This document shows positions 24,813-54,260 of a DNA stretch of 64,000 nt, piece after piece. The notes under the pieces were generated by a model. The model ran no database searches. It was given only the letters and a program-made list of their open reading frames with translations, and was not told where the DNA came from. Each line of letters starts with the position of its first letter. Positions within the stretch are counted from its first letter, which is position 1. This stretch comes from Rhodococcus rhodnii. GTDB taxonomy: Bacteria > Actinomycetota > Actinomycetes > Mycobacteriales > Pseudonocardiaceae. The stretch covers positions 62,001 to 126,000 of the forward strand of contig JOAA01000003.1 in the NCBI GenBank assembly GCA_000720375.1. The letters run 5' to 3'. Both the position numbers and the translations under genes were made by a program.

Positions 24813-25564
24813 GACTGCACCGCACCGCCGTCGACGTTGATGGCCTGCCCGGTGATGGCCGCACTGGCAACGCACAGGTCCACCACGTCGGCCACTTCCT
24901 CGGGCGTGATCAGCCGGCGGATCGGCTGCTTGCGTTCCAGCGCCGTCCGGATCTCGTCCTGGGGCCTGCCGGTGCGCGCAGAGATCTTCTCGACCCAGCC
25001 GTCGGTCATCGGCGTGTCGACGTAACCGGGGCAGACCGCGTTGACCGTGACACCTGACTTGGCCAGTTCGGCGGCCGCAGCGCGGACGAGACCGATGACA
25101 CCGTGCTTGCTCGCGGTGTACGCGGCGAGGTTCGGCTCGCCTGCCTTTCCGGCGATGGAAGAGATCACGACGATGCGGCCCCAGCCGCCCTCGGCCATCG
25201 CCGGGACTGCCCGGCGGATCGCCCGGAAGGGCGCGGTGAGATTGAGGTCCAGCTGGCCGAGCCACTCGTCGTCGGTCAGGTCGGCGATCGGCTTGGCGAC
25301 CGCCGCGCCCGCGTTGAGGACGAGGACTTCCACCGTGCCCCACGTGTCTTCTACCGTCGAGAAGACGTTCTGCATGGCGGCCGGATCGGTCACGTCGGCG
25401 GGAAGGCACAATGATGGCCCTGGCAGCTTCTCCGCCACCTCGGCGAGCTGGTCCGCACTGCGGGCGGTGAGCGCGACCCGGTGACCGGCGGCCGACAGCC
25501 TGCCCGCGATCACACTGCCGATACCCCGGCTTGCGCCCGTGACCAGGCAATTCCTTGTCGTCAC
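24809..25564 (-). CDS. SDR family 3-oxoacyl/3-hydroxyacyl-CoA-type dehydrogenase
   Basis: From GTG 25564 the protein has 251 residues; an upstream ATG would add 26 residues before the Rossmann strand. Motifs are 'LVTGASRGIGS', 'LVLNAGA' (a variant of NNAG), the catalytic Ser in 'VVISSIAGKAG', YxxxK in 'AAYTASKHG' and the C-terminal 'ITGQAINVDGG'. It is a classical FabG-like oxidoreductase. In this setting it may oxidise a hydroxyacyl-CoA made from ring-reduced aryl-CoA. It is followed by RidA with overlap and is divergent from the monooxygenase-reductase gene, the shared 97-base gap holding two ACGGTCGT repeats. Confidence 0.88.
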   Translation of the reverse strand: MTTRNCLVTGASRGIGSVIAGRLSAAGHRVALTARSADQLAEVAEKLPGPSLCLPADVTDPAAMQNVFSTVEDTWGTVEVLVLNAGAAVAKPIADLTDDEWLGQLDLNLTAPFRAIRRAVPAMAEGGWGRIVVISSIAGKAGEPNLAAYTASKHGVIGLVRAAAAELAKSGVTVNAVCPGYVDTPMTDGWVEKISARTGRPQDEIRTALERKQPIRRLITPEEVADVVDLCVASAAITGQAINVDGGAVQS

Positions 25565-25589
25565 CGATCCAGCGTGCCAGATTTTCGTA

Positions 25590-25633
25590 ACGGTCGTCAA
25601 CAGAACGCCATATGTTGTATCCTTGACGGTCGT
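25590..25633. promoter_or_regulatory. Paired ACGGTCGT repeats in divergent promoter
   Basis: ACGGTCGT occurs at 25590-25597 and again at 25626-25633, 36 bases apart, within the gap between the SDR and the monooxygenase-reductase genes. A CATATG palindrome lies between them. The pairing suggests a regulator controlling both transcripts; none is encoded next door. Confidence 0.45.
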
Positions 25634-25661
25634 AAGGCTCACGACAGAAAAGGTGGGCAGC

Positions 25662-27983
25662 GTGCGGATCGCGATAGCGGGCGGTGGACCCGGCGGGCTC
25701 TACTTCGCCGCGTTGACCAAGGCGCTCGACCCCGGTCACGAGATCACCGTCTGGGAGCGCAACGCCCCGGATGACACGTTCGGTTTCGGCGTGGTGTTCT
25801 CCGACGAGACACTGGGCGGGATCGAGCACGCCGACACCACGATCTTCGCGGCGATGAGCAAAGAGTTCGCGCGGTGGGACGACATCGACGTGCACTACAG
25901 GGGCACGACGTTCACCTCGGGCGGGCACGGCTTCGCCGCGATGAGCAGGCAGCGGCTGTTGACCATCCTGCAGCGGCGCTGCCTGGATCTCGGCGTCACG
26001 ATCCACTTCCGTACCGAGGTCCCCGAGGATCTGACCGGCTACGACCTGATCGTCGCCTCGGACGGCGCCAACTCCGCCTTCCGCGCCCGGCACGCCGCCA
26101 CGTTCAAGCCGACCGTGGAAACCCGGCGCTGCAAGTACATCTGGCTCGGCACGGACCTGGTGTTCGACGCCTTCAAGTTCTACATCCTCGACACCCCGGC
26201 CGGGGTCATGCAGGTGCACGGCTATCCGTACAGCCACGACGCCAGCACGTTCATCCTGGAAATGCACGACGACGTCTGGCGGCGCGCGGGATTCACCGCA
26301 CCACAAGGGCTTCTGCCTGGCCAGAACGACGAGAAGTCACTGGAGATGATCCGGGAGATCTGCGCGGACGCGCTCGGCGGCCATTCGATCGTCGGGAACA
26401 ATTCGAAGTGGACGAACTTCGCCACGATCCGATGCGCGACATGGCGCCACGAAAACGTCGTGCTGCTGGGCGACGCGGCCCACACCGCGCACTTCTCCAT
26501 CGGCTCGGGCACCAAGCTCGCCATGGAGGACGCTCTGTCCATGGCGGCTTGCCTGCACGAACAGTCCGATGTGGACTCGGCATTGGCGGCGTATGAGGAC
26601 GAGCGGCGGCAGGTCGTCACCTCCACCCAGCGTGCCGCGCAGGCCAGCCTTGAGTGGTTCGAGAACATCGGCCAGTACACCGATCAGGACCCGCATCAGT
26701 TCGCCTTCAACATCATCACGCGCAGCCGCCGCGTGACGTATGACAACCTGCGCCTGCGTGACCCGGAATTCGTCGCGGACATGGACACGTGGTTCGCACG
26801 AGACTTTTCGGACGTCCGGCCGCCGATGTTCCAGCCGTACAAGATCGGTGATCTGGAGCTGAAGAACCGGATCGTCGTGTCCCCTATGGACATGTACAGC
26901 GCCACCGATGGTGTGCCTGGCGACTTCCACTTGGTCCATTTGGGAAGCAAGGCCATGGGCGGCGCGGGCCTGGTGATGACCGAGATGGTCTGCGTGTCGG
27001 AAACCGGCCGGATCACACCCGGCTGCACCGGGATGTACAAGCCGTCGCACGAGGAGTCGTGGAAACGCATCGTCGACTTCGTACACGTCCAGTCGGACGC
27101 GAAGATCGGGATCCAGCTCGGCCATTCCGGCCGCAAGGGCTCGACCAAACTGATGTGGGAAGGCATCGACCAGCCATTGCCGTCCGGCAACTGGGAAGTG
27201 TGCGGGCCGTCCGCGATTCCCTACTCCGCGGCCAACCAGACTCCCCGCGAGCTGACGCTGGACGAGATGACTGCGATCAAGGCGGAGTTCGTGGCTTCGG
27301 CAGAGGCGGCCGCGCGCGCCGGTTTCGACTTGCTGGAGTTGCACTGCGCACACGGATATCTGCTGTCGTCGTTCCTGTCGCCGCTGACCAACCAGCGCAC
27401 TGACTCGTACGGCGGCTCGCTGGAAAACCGGCTGCGTTATCCACTGGAAGTCTTCGACGCGATCCGGGCCGTGTGGCAAGGTCCGATGACCGTACGCATC
27501 TCCGCGACCGATTGGTGCGAAGGCGGAATCGACGCTGTGGAATCGGTCGAGATCGCGCGTGCGTTCGCCGAGCACGGCGTCGACGGCGTCGATGTGTCCA
27601 CCGGCCAGGTCGTGAGCACGGAGAAACCCGCCTATGGCCGCAGTTACCAGACCCCTTATGCCGACCGGATCCGCAATGAGATCGGCCGCAAGTACGGTGT
27701 CGCGGTGATCGCGGTTGGCGCGATCTCTTCGTATGACGACGTGAACTCGATCATTCTGGCGGGCCGAGCGGATCTGTGCGCCCTGGGCCGTACCCACCTT
27801 TATGATCCACACTGGACACTGCACGCGGCGGCAGACCAGGAGTACACCGGGGTTACGTGGCCGAAGCCGTTCGCTGCGGGCAGCCGTAAGCCGCGAGCCG
27901 GCCGGACCGACGAGCCGAAGCCACGCCTGGACCTGATCCGATCCGGCGAGCCCAAGACCGCGCACGCCCGCTGGAGGGGATGA
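25662..27983 (+). CDS. Bifunctional salicylyl/anthraniloyl-CoA monooxygenase-reductase
   Basis: From GTG 25662 (AGGTGGG upstream) the protein has 773 residues and fuses two enzymes. Residues 1-390 are a flavoprotein monooxygenase with FAD motif 'GGGPGGLYFA', 'ASDGANSAFRAR' and 'LLGDAAHTAHFSIGSG'. Residues 400-740 are an Old Yellow Enzyme-type reductase with 'LKNRIVVSPMDMYSA', 'LHCAHGYLLSSFLSPLTNQR' and 'DSYGGSLENR'. This fusion is known for 2-aminobenzoyl-CoA monooxygenase/reductase and salicylyl-CoA 5-hydroxylase, which hydroxylate and then reduce the CoA-bound ring so it can enter beta-oxidation. The CoA ligase is not in the window. The stop overlaps the acyl-CoA dehydrogenase start (ATGA). 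Confidence 0.9.
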   Translation: MRIAIAGGGPGGLYFAALTKALDPGHEITVWERNAPDDTFGFGVVFSDETLGGIEHADTTIFAAMSKEFARWDDIDVHYRGTTFTSGGHGFAAMSRQRLLTILQRRCLDLGVTIHFRTEVPEDLTGYDLIVASDGANSAFRARHAATFKPTVETRRCKYIWLGTDLVFDAFKFYILDTPAGVMQVHGYPYSHDASTFILEMHDDVWRRAGFTAPQGLLPGQNDEKSLEMIREICADALGGHSIVGNNSKWTNFATIRCATWRHENVVLLGDAAHTAHFSIGSGTKLAMEDALSMAACLHEQSDVDSALAAYEDERRQVVTSTQRAAQASLEWFENIGQYTDQDPHQFAFNIITRSRRVTYDNLRLRDPEFVADMDTWFARDFSDVRPPMFQPYKIGDLELKNRIVVSPMDMYSATDGVPGDFHLVHLGSKAMGGAGLVMTEMVCVSETGRITPGCTGMYKPSHEESWKRIVDFVHVQSDAKIGIQLGHSGRKGSTKLMWEGIDQPLPSGNWEVCGPSAIPYSAANQTPRELTLDEMTAIKAEFVASAEAAARAGFDLLELHCAHGYLLSSFLSPLTNQRTDSYGGSLENRLRYPLEVFDAIRAVWQGPMTVRISATDWCEGGIDAVESVEIARAFAEHGVDGVDVSTGQVVSTEKPAYGRSYQTPYADRIRNEIGRKYGVAVIAVGAISSYDDVNSIILAGRADLCALGRTHLYDPHWTLHAAADQEYTGVTWPKPFAAGSRKPRAGRTDEPKPRLDLIRSGEPKTAHARWRG

Positions 27984-29086
27984 CCATGGACGTCAAGGCG
28001 TTGGCGGCCGAGCACTTGGTTCCGTTGGCCGAAGCGGGAAAGCCCGGTGCGGTGAACCGGGAACTGATCAAAACCATGGGCTCACTGGGTCTGCTCGCCC
28101 GGCTGTTCCCTGGCGTCGAGTCAGGCAAGCCCACCCGGGACGCCGCAGCGATGGACTTGTGCCTGCTACGGGAAGCCCTCGCGACCGTGTGCACTGAGGC
28201 CGAGACGGCTTTGGCTTTGCAGGGCTTGGGAACGTATCCCGTCTTGCAGTCCGGCTTGGACAGTCAAGTTTCCCGGTGGGTTCCGGCGGTGGCCGCGGGC
28301 GACGCGGTCGCGGCTTTCGCGCTGACCGAGCCCGAGGCCGGTTCGGACGCGGCAGCGTTGCGGCTTCGCGCGACCCGTGACGGCTCGGGCTGGCGGTTGT
28401 CGGGTGAGAAGATCTGGATCTCCAACGCGCCCGAAGCGGACTTCTACGCGGTCTTCGCCCGCACTTCGGACTTGGGGGCGCGGGGTGTCTCGGCTTTCGT
28501 TGTGCCCGGCGATCGTGCGGGATTGTCCGGCGAACACCTCGACATGGTCAGCCCGCACCCCATTGGCCGTTTGACGTTCGACGGCGTCTATGTCTCGCAG
28601 GAGGAGCTTCTCGGCGAGGAGAACAAGGGTTTCCGAGTCGCGATGCGGACTCTGGATTTGTTCCGCCCCAGCGTCGGCGCCTTCGCCGTGGGTATGGCAC
28701 AGGCCGCTTTGGACGCTGCGGTTTCACATGCCGGAAGCCGGATCGCTTTCGGCGGGCCGTTGAAGGACCAGCAAACCGTCTCGCACACGCTGGCCGAGAT
28801 GGCCACCCGCATCGAGGCGTCCCGGCTACTGGTGCACTCAGCGGCCCGGGCTTACGACTCCGGCGAACAGAACATCGCTTCACGGTCAGCGATGGCCAAG
28901 CTTTTCGCCACCGAGACAGCCCAGTACGTCGTGGACGCCGCCGTGCAGATCCACGGTGCCCGCGCCTTGCAACGTGGGCACCTGCTGGAACATCTGTACC
29001 GGGAGGTCCGCGCGCCTCGGATCTACGAAGGCGCCTCGGAAATCCAGCGCACGATCATCGCCCGCGAGCTGTTCCGCCAGGCCTGA
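27980..29086 (+). CDS. Acyl-CoA dehydrogenase
   Basis: The 368-residue protein starts in an ATGA overlap with GGAGG upstream. It has 'AAFALTEPEAGSDAAALR' and 'SGEKIWISNAPEAD' (FAD and substrate site), 'AFGGPLKDQQTVSHTLAEMA', and 'VQIHGARALQRGHLLEHLYR'. The catalytic base is Glu in 'RIYEGASEIQR'. It belongs to the short/medium-chain type of flavoprotein that forms an alpha,beta double bond in acyl-CoA thioesters. Linked to the monooxygenase-reductase, it probably acts on the dearomatised ring-CoA or its opened product. The N-terminal domain is a little shorter than usual (380-400 residues), but all motifs are present. Confidence 0.9.
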   Translation: MTMDVKALAAEHLVPLAEAGKPGAVNRELIKTMGSLGLLARLFPGVESGKPTRDAAAMDLCLLREALATVCTEAETALALQGLGTYPVLQSGLDSQVSRWVPAVAAGDAVAAFALTEPEAGSDAAALRLRATRDGSGWRLSGEKIWISNAPEADFYAVFARTSDLGARGVSAFVVPGDRAGLSGEHLDMVSPHPIGRLTFDGVYVSQEELLGEENKGFRVAMRTLDLFRPSVGAFAVGMAQAALDAAVSHAGSRIAFGGPLKDQQTVSHTLAEMATRIEASRLLVHSAARAYDSGEQNIASRSAMAKLFATETAQYVVDAAVQIHGARALQRGHLLEHLYREVRAPRIYEGASEIQRTIIARELFRQA

Positions 29087-29162
29087 GATCAGGAATACCC
29101 CCAGGCTCCCTGACAGTGACGGAACATCCCCGGATCCCTTGCCCCAGGATCAGGCCGCCCCT

Positions 29163-29204
29163 CGTGAGTGTTTTGGCCGGTTCTAACCGGCCAAAACACT
29201 CACG
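29163..29204. terminator. Long perfect hairpin between convergent genes
   Basis: CGTGAGTGTTTTGGCCGGTT (29163-29182) is exactly mirrored by its complement at 29185-29204, separated by only CT. A 20-base-pair stem this perfect should stop transcription from both the acyl-CoA dehydrogenase and the exporter genes. It ends four bases before the exporter stop codon. It could also be a copy of a dispersed palindromic repeat. Confidence 0.8.
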
Positions 29205-29207
29205 ACC

Positions 29208-32308
<3,101 letters not shown>

Positions 32309-32388
32309 CTGCTGGAGTGTCTGGTGATCATCACCGCAACCGAAGCGCTGCAAGCGATCAGGACGGAATCCAATGGCAAGATCTAGGT

Positions 32389-32835
32389 ATGGATCGAGAC
32401 CGGGATCCGGCCGGACGGGCACGTAATGCCAGGCCACGCGACGGGTTGGGGCGGCCGTTGCCCTACGGCGCCGAAGGTGTCGAGCGCCAGCCGGAGGGCA
32501 TCAGCCGCACGCCCGAGCAGACCCTGAGCGAGGCCCAGAAGCTCCTCGACGAAGGCAAGCCCTTCCATGCGCACGAGGTGTTCGAGGACGCATGGAAGGC
32601 ATCCGACGAACCTGAGCGCGCGTTGTGGCGTGGTTTGGCCCAGATCGCGGTTGGCTTGACTCACGCCGCCCGCGGCAACGAGACGGGCGCGGAGGCGTTG
32701 ATTCAGCGCGGTGTCGACAACATATGGCCATACGAGGTTGATCCGCCTTATGACATTGACATCGCTGGGTTGTTGCGTTGGGCTGAGAATCCGAAAGGAG
32801 TGCCTCGGCTTTACGCGGATCCGCCGGGTCCGTAA
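32389..32835 (+). CDS. DUF309 family protein
   Basis: The 148-residue protein starts at ATG 32389. It has a polar Arg/Pro-rich head (1-50), then the DUF309 core: 'KPFHAHEVFEDAWKAS', 'RALWRGLAQIAVGLTHAARG' and 'GAEALIQRG'. The core is an all-helical bundle with conserved His and Glu residues; its function is unknown. The head ('DGLGRPLPYGAEGV') is commonly seen in actinomycete members. Its end overlaps the convergent patatin gene by 25 bases. The 80 bases before it hold no other gene. Confidence 0.82.
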   Translation: MDRDRDPAGRARNARPRDGLGRPLPYGAEGVERQPEGISRTPEQTLSEAQKLLDEGKPFHAHEVFEDAWKASDEPERALWRGLAQIAVGLTHAARGNETGAEALIQRGVDNIWPYEVDPPYDIDIAGLLRWAENPKGVPRLYADPPGP

Positions 32836-33689
32836 AGCCCTGGTCCGGTGATGGTGATACCGGACAGGAATTCCCGGGAGCCGTCGTAAGCGTTCGAAAT
32901 CAATTCCGCGGTGTGCCCGAAATCCAACGGCGTCACCGCTTTCACCGGCGCACCCGGCAGGTAGACGACCGGGACTTCCGATGACGCGCGCTCGGATTCC
33001 AGCTCCGCCTGGTTACGCATCCCGAGCGTCGCCCAGAACAACACCGCGTCCGCCAGCGTCTCGGGGACACGAGGCAGGTGCCCAGGAAACGCGCAGTCGA
33101 GAATCACCACCGACTTCGCACCTAGAGCAAGCGCTTGCCTGATCGGCACGTTGGCGATCACGCCGCCGTCGTACAACACGTGCCCTTCGTGGAAAACCGG
33201 CGGATAGATGCCCGGAATGGCACTGCTCGCCAGGATCGCGGGCGTCAACGGCCCCGAGTTGAGCAGCACCGCCTTGCCGGTCAGCGCGTCCACTGCGACC
33301 GCCCCGAACGGCAGGCTCAAGTGAGCGAAGTCGTCCACGCCTGCAAGCTCAGTCTTGAGGATCTCCGCCAACCCCGTGTTGGGAAACAGGTGGTTGCGGT
33401 GCTGACGCAGGGTCCGTAGCTGCGCGAACGGCCCACCAGGGAACACCGTGGCCCGGGTCATCCGATGCCAGATGGCTTCGAGCCTGGTCGGCGCGTTCTC
33501 CGGGTCCAGTGCGAGCAACGCACCGTTCACCGATCCGACCGAGGTACCAACGACCAGGTCAGGCCTGATCGCGCGCTCCGCGAGCGCCCGCAGCATGCCC
33601 ACCTGGCCCGCGCCGAGGCTGCCGCCCCCGCCCAGGACAAACGCCACCGGCTTGGGCAGTTCGATCTCGTCCACGAGCACATTGTTCAC
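32811..33689 (-). CDS. Patatin-like phospholipase/esterase
   Basis: The protein is about 292 residues. The oxyanion loop is 'VLGGGGSLGAGQVG', the nucleophile Ser is in 'VVGTSVGSVNG' (GxSxG) and the dyad Asp in 'YDGGVIANVP'. This makes it an active-looking patatin that would cleave acyl esters of lipids. The frame is open to an ATG at 33719 whose codon overlaps the ATG of the divergent phosphoribosyltransferase. Both are unlikely to be used, so I place the start at a downstream GTG (33689); other GTGs nearby remain possible. There is no signal peptide. Confidence 0.83.
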   Translation of the reverse strand: MNNVLVDEIELPKPVAFVLGGGGSLGAGQVGMLRALAERAIRPDLVVGTSVGSVNGALLALDPENAPTRLEAIWHRMTRATVFPGGPFAQLRTLRQHRNHLFPNTGLAEILKTELAGVDDFAHLSLPFGAVAVDALTGKAVLLNSGPLTPAILASSAIPGIYPPVFHEGHVLYDGGVIANVPIRQALALGAKSVVILDCAFPGHLPRVPETLADAVLFWATLGMRNQAELESERASSEVPVVYLPGAPVKAVTPLDFGHTAELISNAYDGSREFLSGITITGPGLYGPGGSA

Positions 33690-33717
33690 AAGTCCCGAGG
33701 TTCGGGTACCTGGAACC

Positions 33718-34356
33718 ATGCGGTTTCGCGATCGGGAAGATGCCGGACAGCGATTGGCTGACCTGCTGGAACACTATCGGGGTCACTCGGACGTGCTTGT
33801 CCTCGCGGTGCCACGGGGCGGGGTGCCGGTCGCCAGGGTGGTCGCTGATCGGCTCGGTGTGCCGATGGACCTGCTGCTCGTGCGCAAACTCGGCGTGCCG
33901 GGGCAGGAGGAGCTCGCGATGGGGGCGATCGCGGACGGTGACATCGTGCTCAACCAGGAGGTGGCCCGGCACGTCCCCCAGCATGAGATCGACCGGGTGA
34001 TCGAGCAGGAGCAGGAAGAGCTCCAGCGCCGCAACAACGCCTATGGGCGGACTCCGCTGGACGTCCGGAACAGGACGGCGATCGTGGTGGACGACGGTCT
34101 CGCGACCGGCGCGAGCATGCGGGCGGCGGTGCAGGCGTTACGGCAGCGAGGGCCGAGCAAGATCGTTGTGGCTGTGCCGACGGCTCCGGAGCACACGTGC
34201 CGGGTGTTCGCGAACATCGTCGACGAGGTTGTCTGCGTGACGATGCCTGAGCCGTTCGGTGCGGTTGGGCGGGCGTACAAGGACTTCAGCCAGGTAAGCG
34301 ACCATGAGGTGCGGGAGCTGTTGGCGGCCGGACCGGGTGACCGGCCCGGCCGCTAG
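33718..34356 (+). CDS. Phosphoribosyltransferase family protein
   Basis: The 212-residue protein has the type I phosphoribosyltransferase fold. It opens 'FRDREDAGQRLADLLEHY', has 'LAVPRGGVPVARVVADRLG' and the PRPP-binding loop 'AIVVDDGLATGASM' around residue 125. This branch (often fused to or beside dienelactone hydrolases) is not a known nucleotide salvage enzyme and its substrate is unclear. Its ATG is back-to-back with the patatin gene, and its stop is four bases from the MbtH stop on the other strand. It marks the left boundary of the NRPS cluster. Confidence 0.86.
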   Translation: MRFRDREDAGQRLADLLEHYRGHSDVLVLAVPRGGVPVARVVADRLGVPMDLLLVRKLGVPGQEELAMGAIADGDIVLNQEVARHVPQHEIDRVIEQEQEELQRRNNAYGRTPLDVRNRTAIVVDDGLATGASMRAAVQALRQRGPSKIVVAVPTAPEHTCRVFANIVDEVVCVTMPEPFGAVGRAYKDFSQVSDHEVRELLAAGPGDRPGR

Positions 34357-34360
34357 GACA

Positions 34361-34543
34361 TCAGGAGCGCAGGCTGCGCGGGCGCATGTCGGTCCAGACC
34401 TCGTCCACGTAGTCCGTGCACTCCTGCTTGCTGCCCGCCTTGCCCACCGCGTGCCAGCCGCCCGGGATCGCCAGGTCGGCGGGCCACAGCGAGTACTGGT
34501 CCTCGTCGTTGCGCAGAACTTGGTAACGGGCGTTCTCGTCCAT
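34361..34543 (-). CDS. MbtH-like protein
   Basis: The 60-residue protein matches the MbtH family along its length. It has 'NDEDQYSLWPADLAIPGGW', the central Trp/Gly residues, and the C-terminal signature 'YVDEVWTDMRPRSL'. MbtH proteins bind the N-terminal subdomain of NRPS adenylation domains and are often needed for their folding or activity. It is the last gene of the minus-strand NRPS operon, 14 bases after the exporter. AAAGGA lies upstream of ATG 34543. It probably serves the adenylation domains of both NRPS proteins. Confidence 0.95.
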   Translation of the reverse strand: MDENARYQVLRNDEDQYSLWPADLAIPGGWHAVGKAGSKQECTDYVDEVWTDMRPRSLRS

Positions 34544-34557
34544 TGTGGATGTCCTTT

Positions 34558-35759
34558 CTAGACAGATACCGGGAACCGGCGCAGTACTGGGCTGACGGTG
34601 ACAAGCAAGGAGACCGCAGCCATGCCGGCGGTGCACCAGAGCACCGCGACCATGCCGTTGACGAACTCCACCAGCAGGCCGCCCGCAGCAGGTCCGGCGG
34701 CCGCCGCGGCACCGATGACGACGTTCATCACGCCGCTCAACCTGCCGCGCAGGTCGTCTGGGGTGAGCAGCAACTGGTGGGTGTTGATGGTCGTGTTGGC
34801 TGTCGGCGCGAGGAAGGACATGCCCGCGAACAACGCACCGAGCACGTATCCGTTGGGCGCCCAGATGGTCAGCGGCGTGAGCACGGTGACCATCCAGAAC
34901 ACGGCCATGATGGACACCCACGGGTGCAGGATCCGGTGCAGTGTGGGCGCGACCAGCGAGCCGAGCAAACCGCCGAACCCGAGCATCGCGGCCATCAGAC
35001 CGATCTGGCCGGCGGGTACTCCCCTGGCGTCGGCCAGCACGATGATCACGATGTAGAAGGCGTTGAAGAAGAAGTTCAGGCTCACCGCGCACAACGCGGT
35101 CACCCGGACGTGCCGATGGCTCCACACCCACCGCAGGCCTTCGGCTATCTCCTTGCCGATGTTCCCGATCGGCGCGGGCTCGACCTTGCGATAAGGAACT
35201 CGCAGGAATGCCAGCGAGATCAGCGAGATCAGGTGGGTGATCATGTCAACAAGGAACGGCACGACCCGGCCGATCGCGAACAGCACGCCACCGAGCGCGG
35301 TTCCGGCCATCTGGCCGATCGACGACCTGGCTGCGTTCAGTGAGATGGCCGTCGCCAACTGTTCTTCGGGCACCAACCGTGTCAGACAGGCGTCCTCGGC
35401 AGGCTCGAACAACGCGCGGCAGACACCCATGACCACCGCGACCAGCACCATGTGGGCCAGACTCGCGCTGTCCCACCACAAGGCGAGCGCCAGGCTGCCG
35501 ACCGCCACGGCCATCGCGGCCTCACACCACAGCATGATCCGCTTGCGGTCCCAGCGATCGACGAGCGCACCCGCGGGCAGACCGGCCAGCAGCTGCGCCG
35601 CGGCGTCGGCCCCGAGGACCAGGCCGGACGCCGCCGGCGAGCCCGTGATCGCCAGTACCAGCAAGGGGAACGCGATCATCGTGGTGCTGAAGCCGACCTC
35701 GGAGACCGCCTGGCCGGCCCACAGCAAGGTGTAGTTCCGGTTACGCCGCAACGGAACGG

Positions 35760-35763
<4 letters not shown>
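34558..35763 (-). CDS. MFS exporter of the NRPS cluster (EntS/DHA3-like)
   Basis: The 401-residue protein has 12 membrane segments. It opens '[20 protein letters not shown]' with '[17 protein letters not shown]' (motif A), typical of the EntS/MFS_3 group that exports siderophores and peptides. Its ATG overlaps the NRPS stop as ATGA, so synthesis is coupled to the synthetase. It is the obvious candidate to export the finished peptide and give self-protection. A link to iron uptake is not supported: no iron-binding tailoring genes or Fe-box-like operator were seen. Confidence 0.9.
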
Positions 35764-54257
<18,494 letters not shown>

Positions 54258-54260
54258 GGC

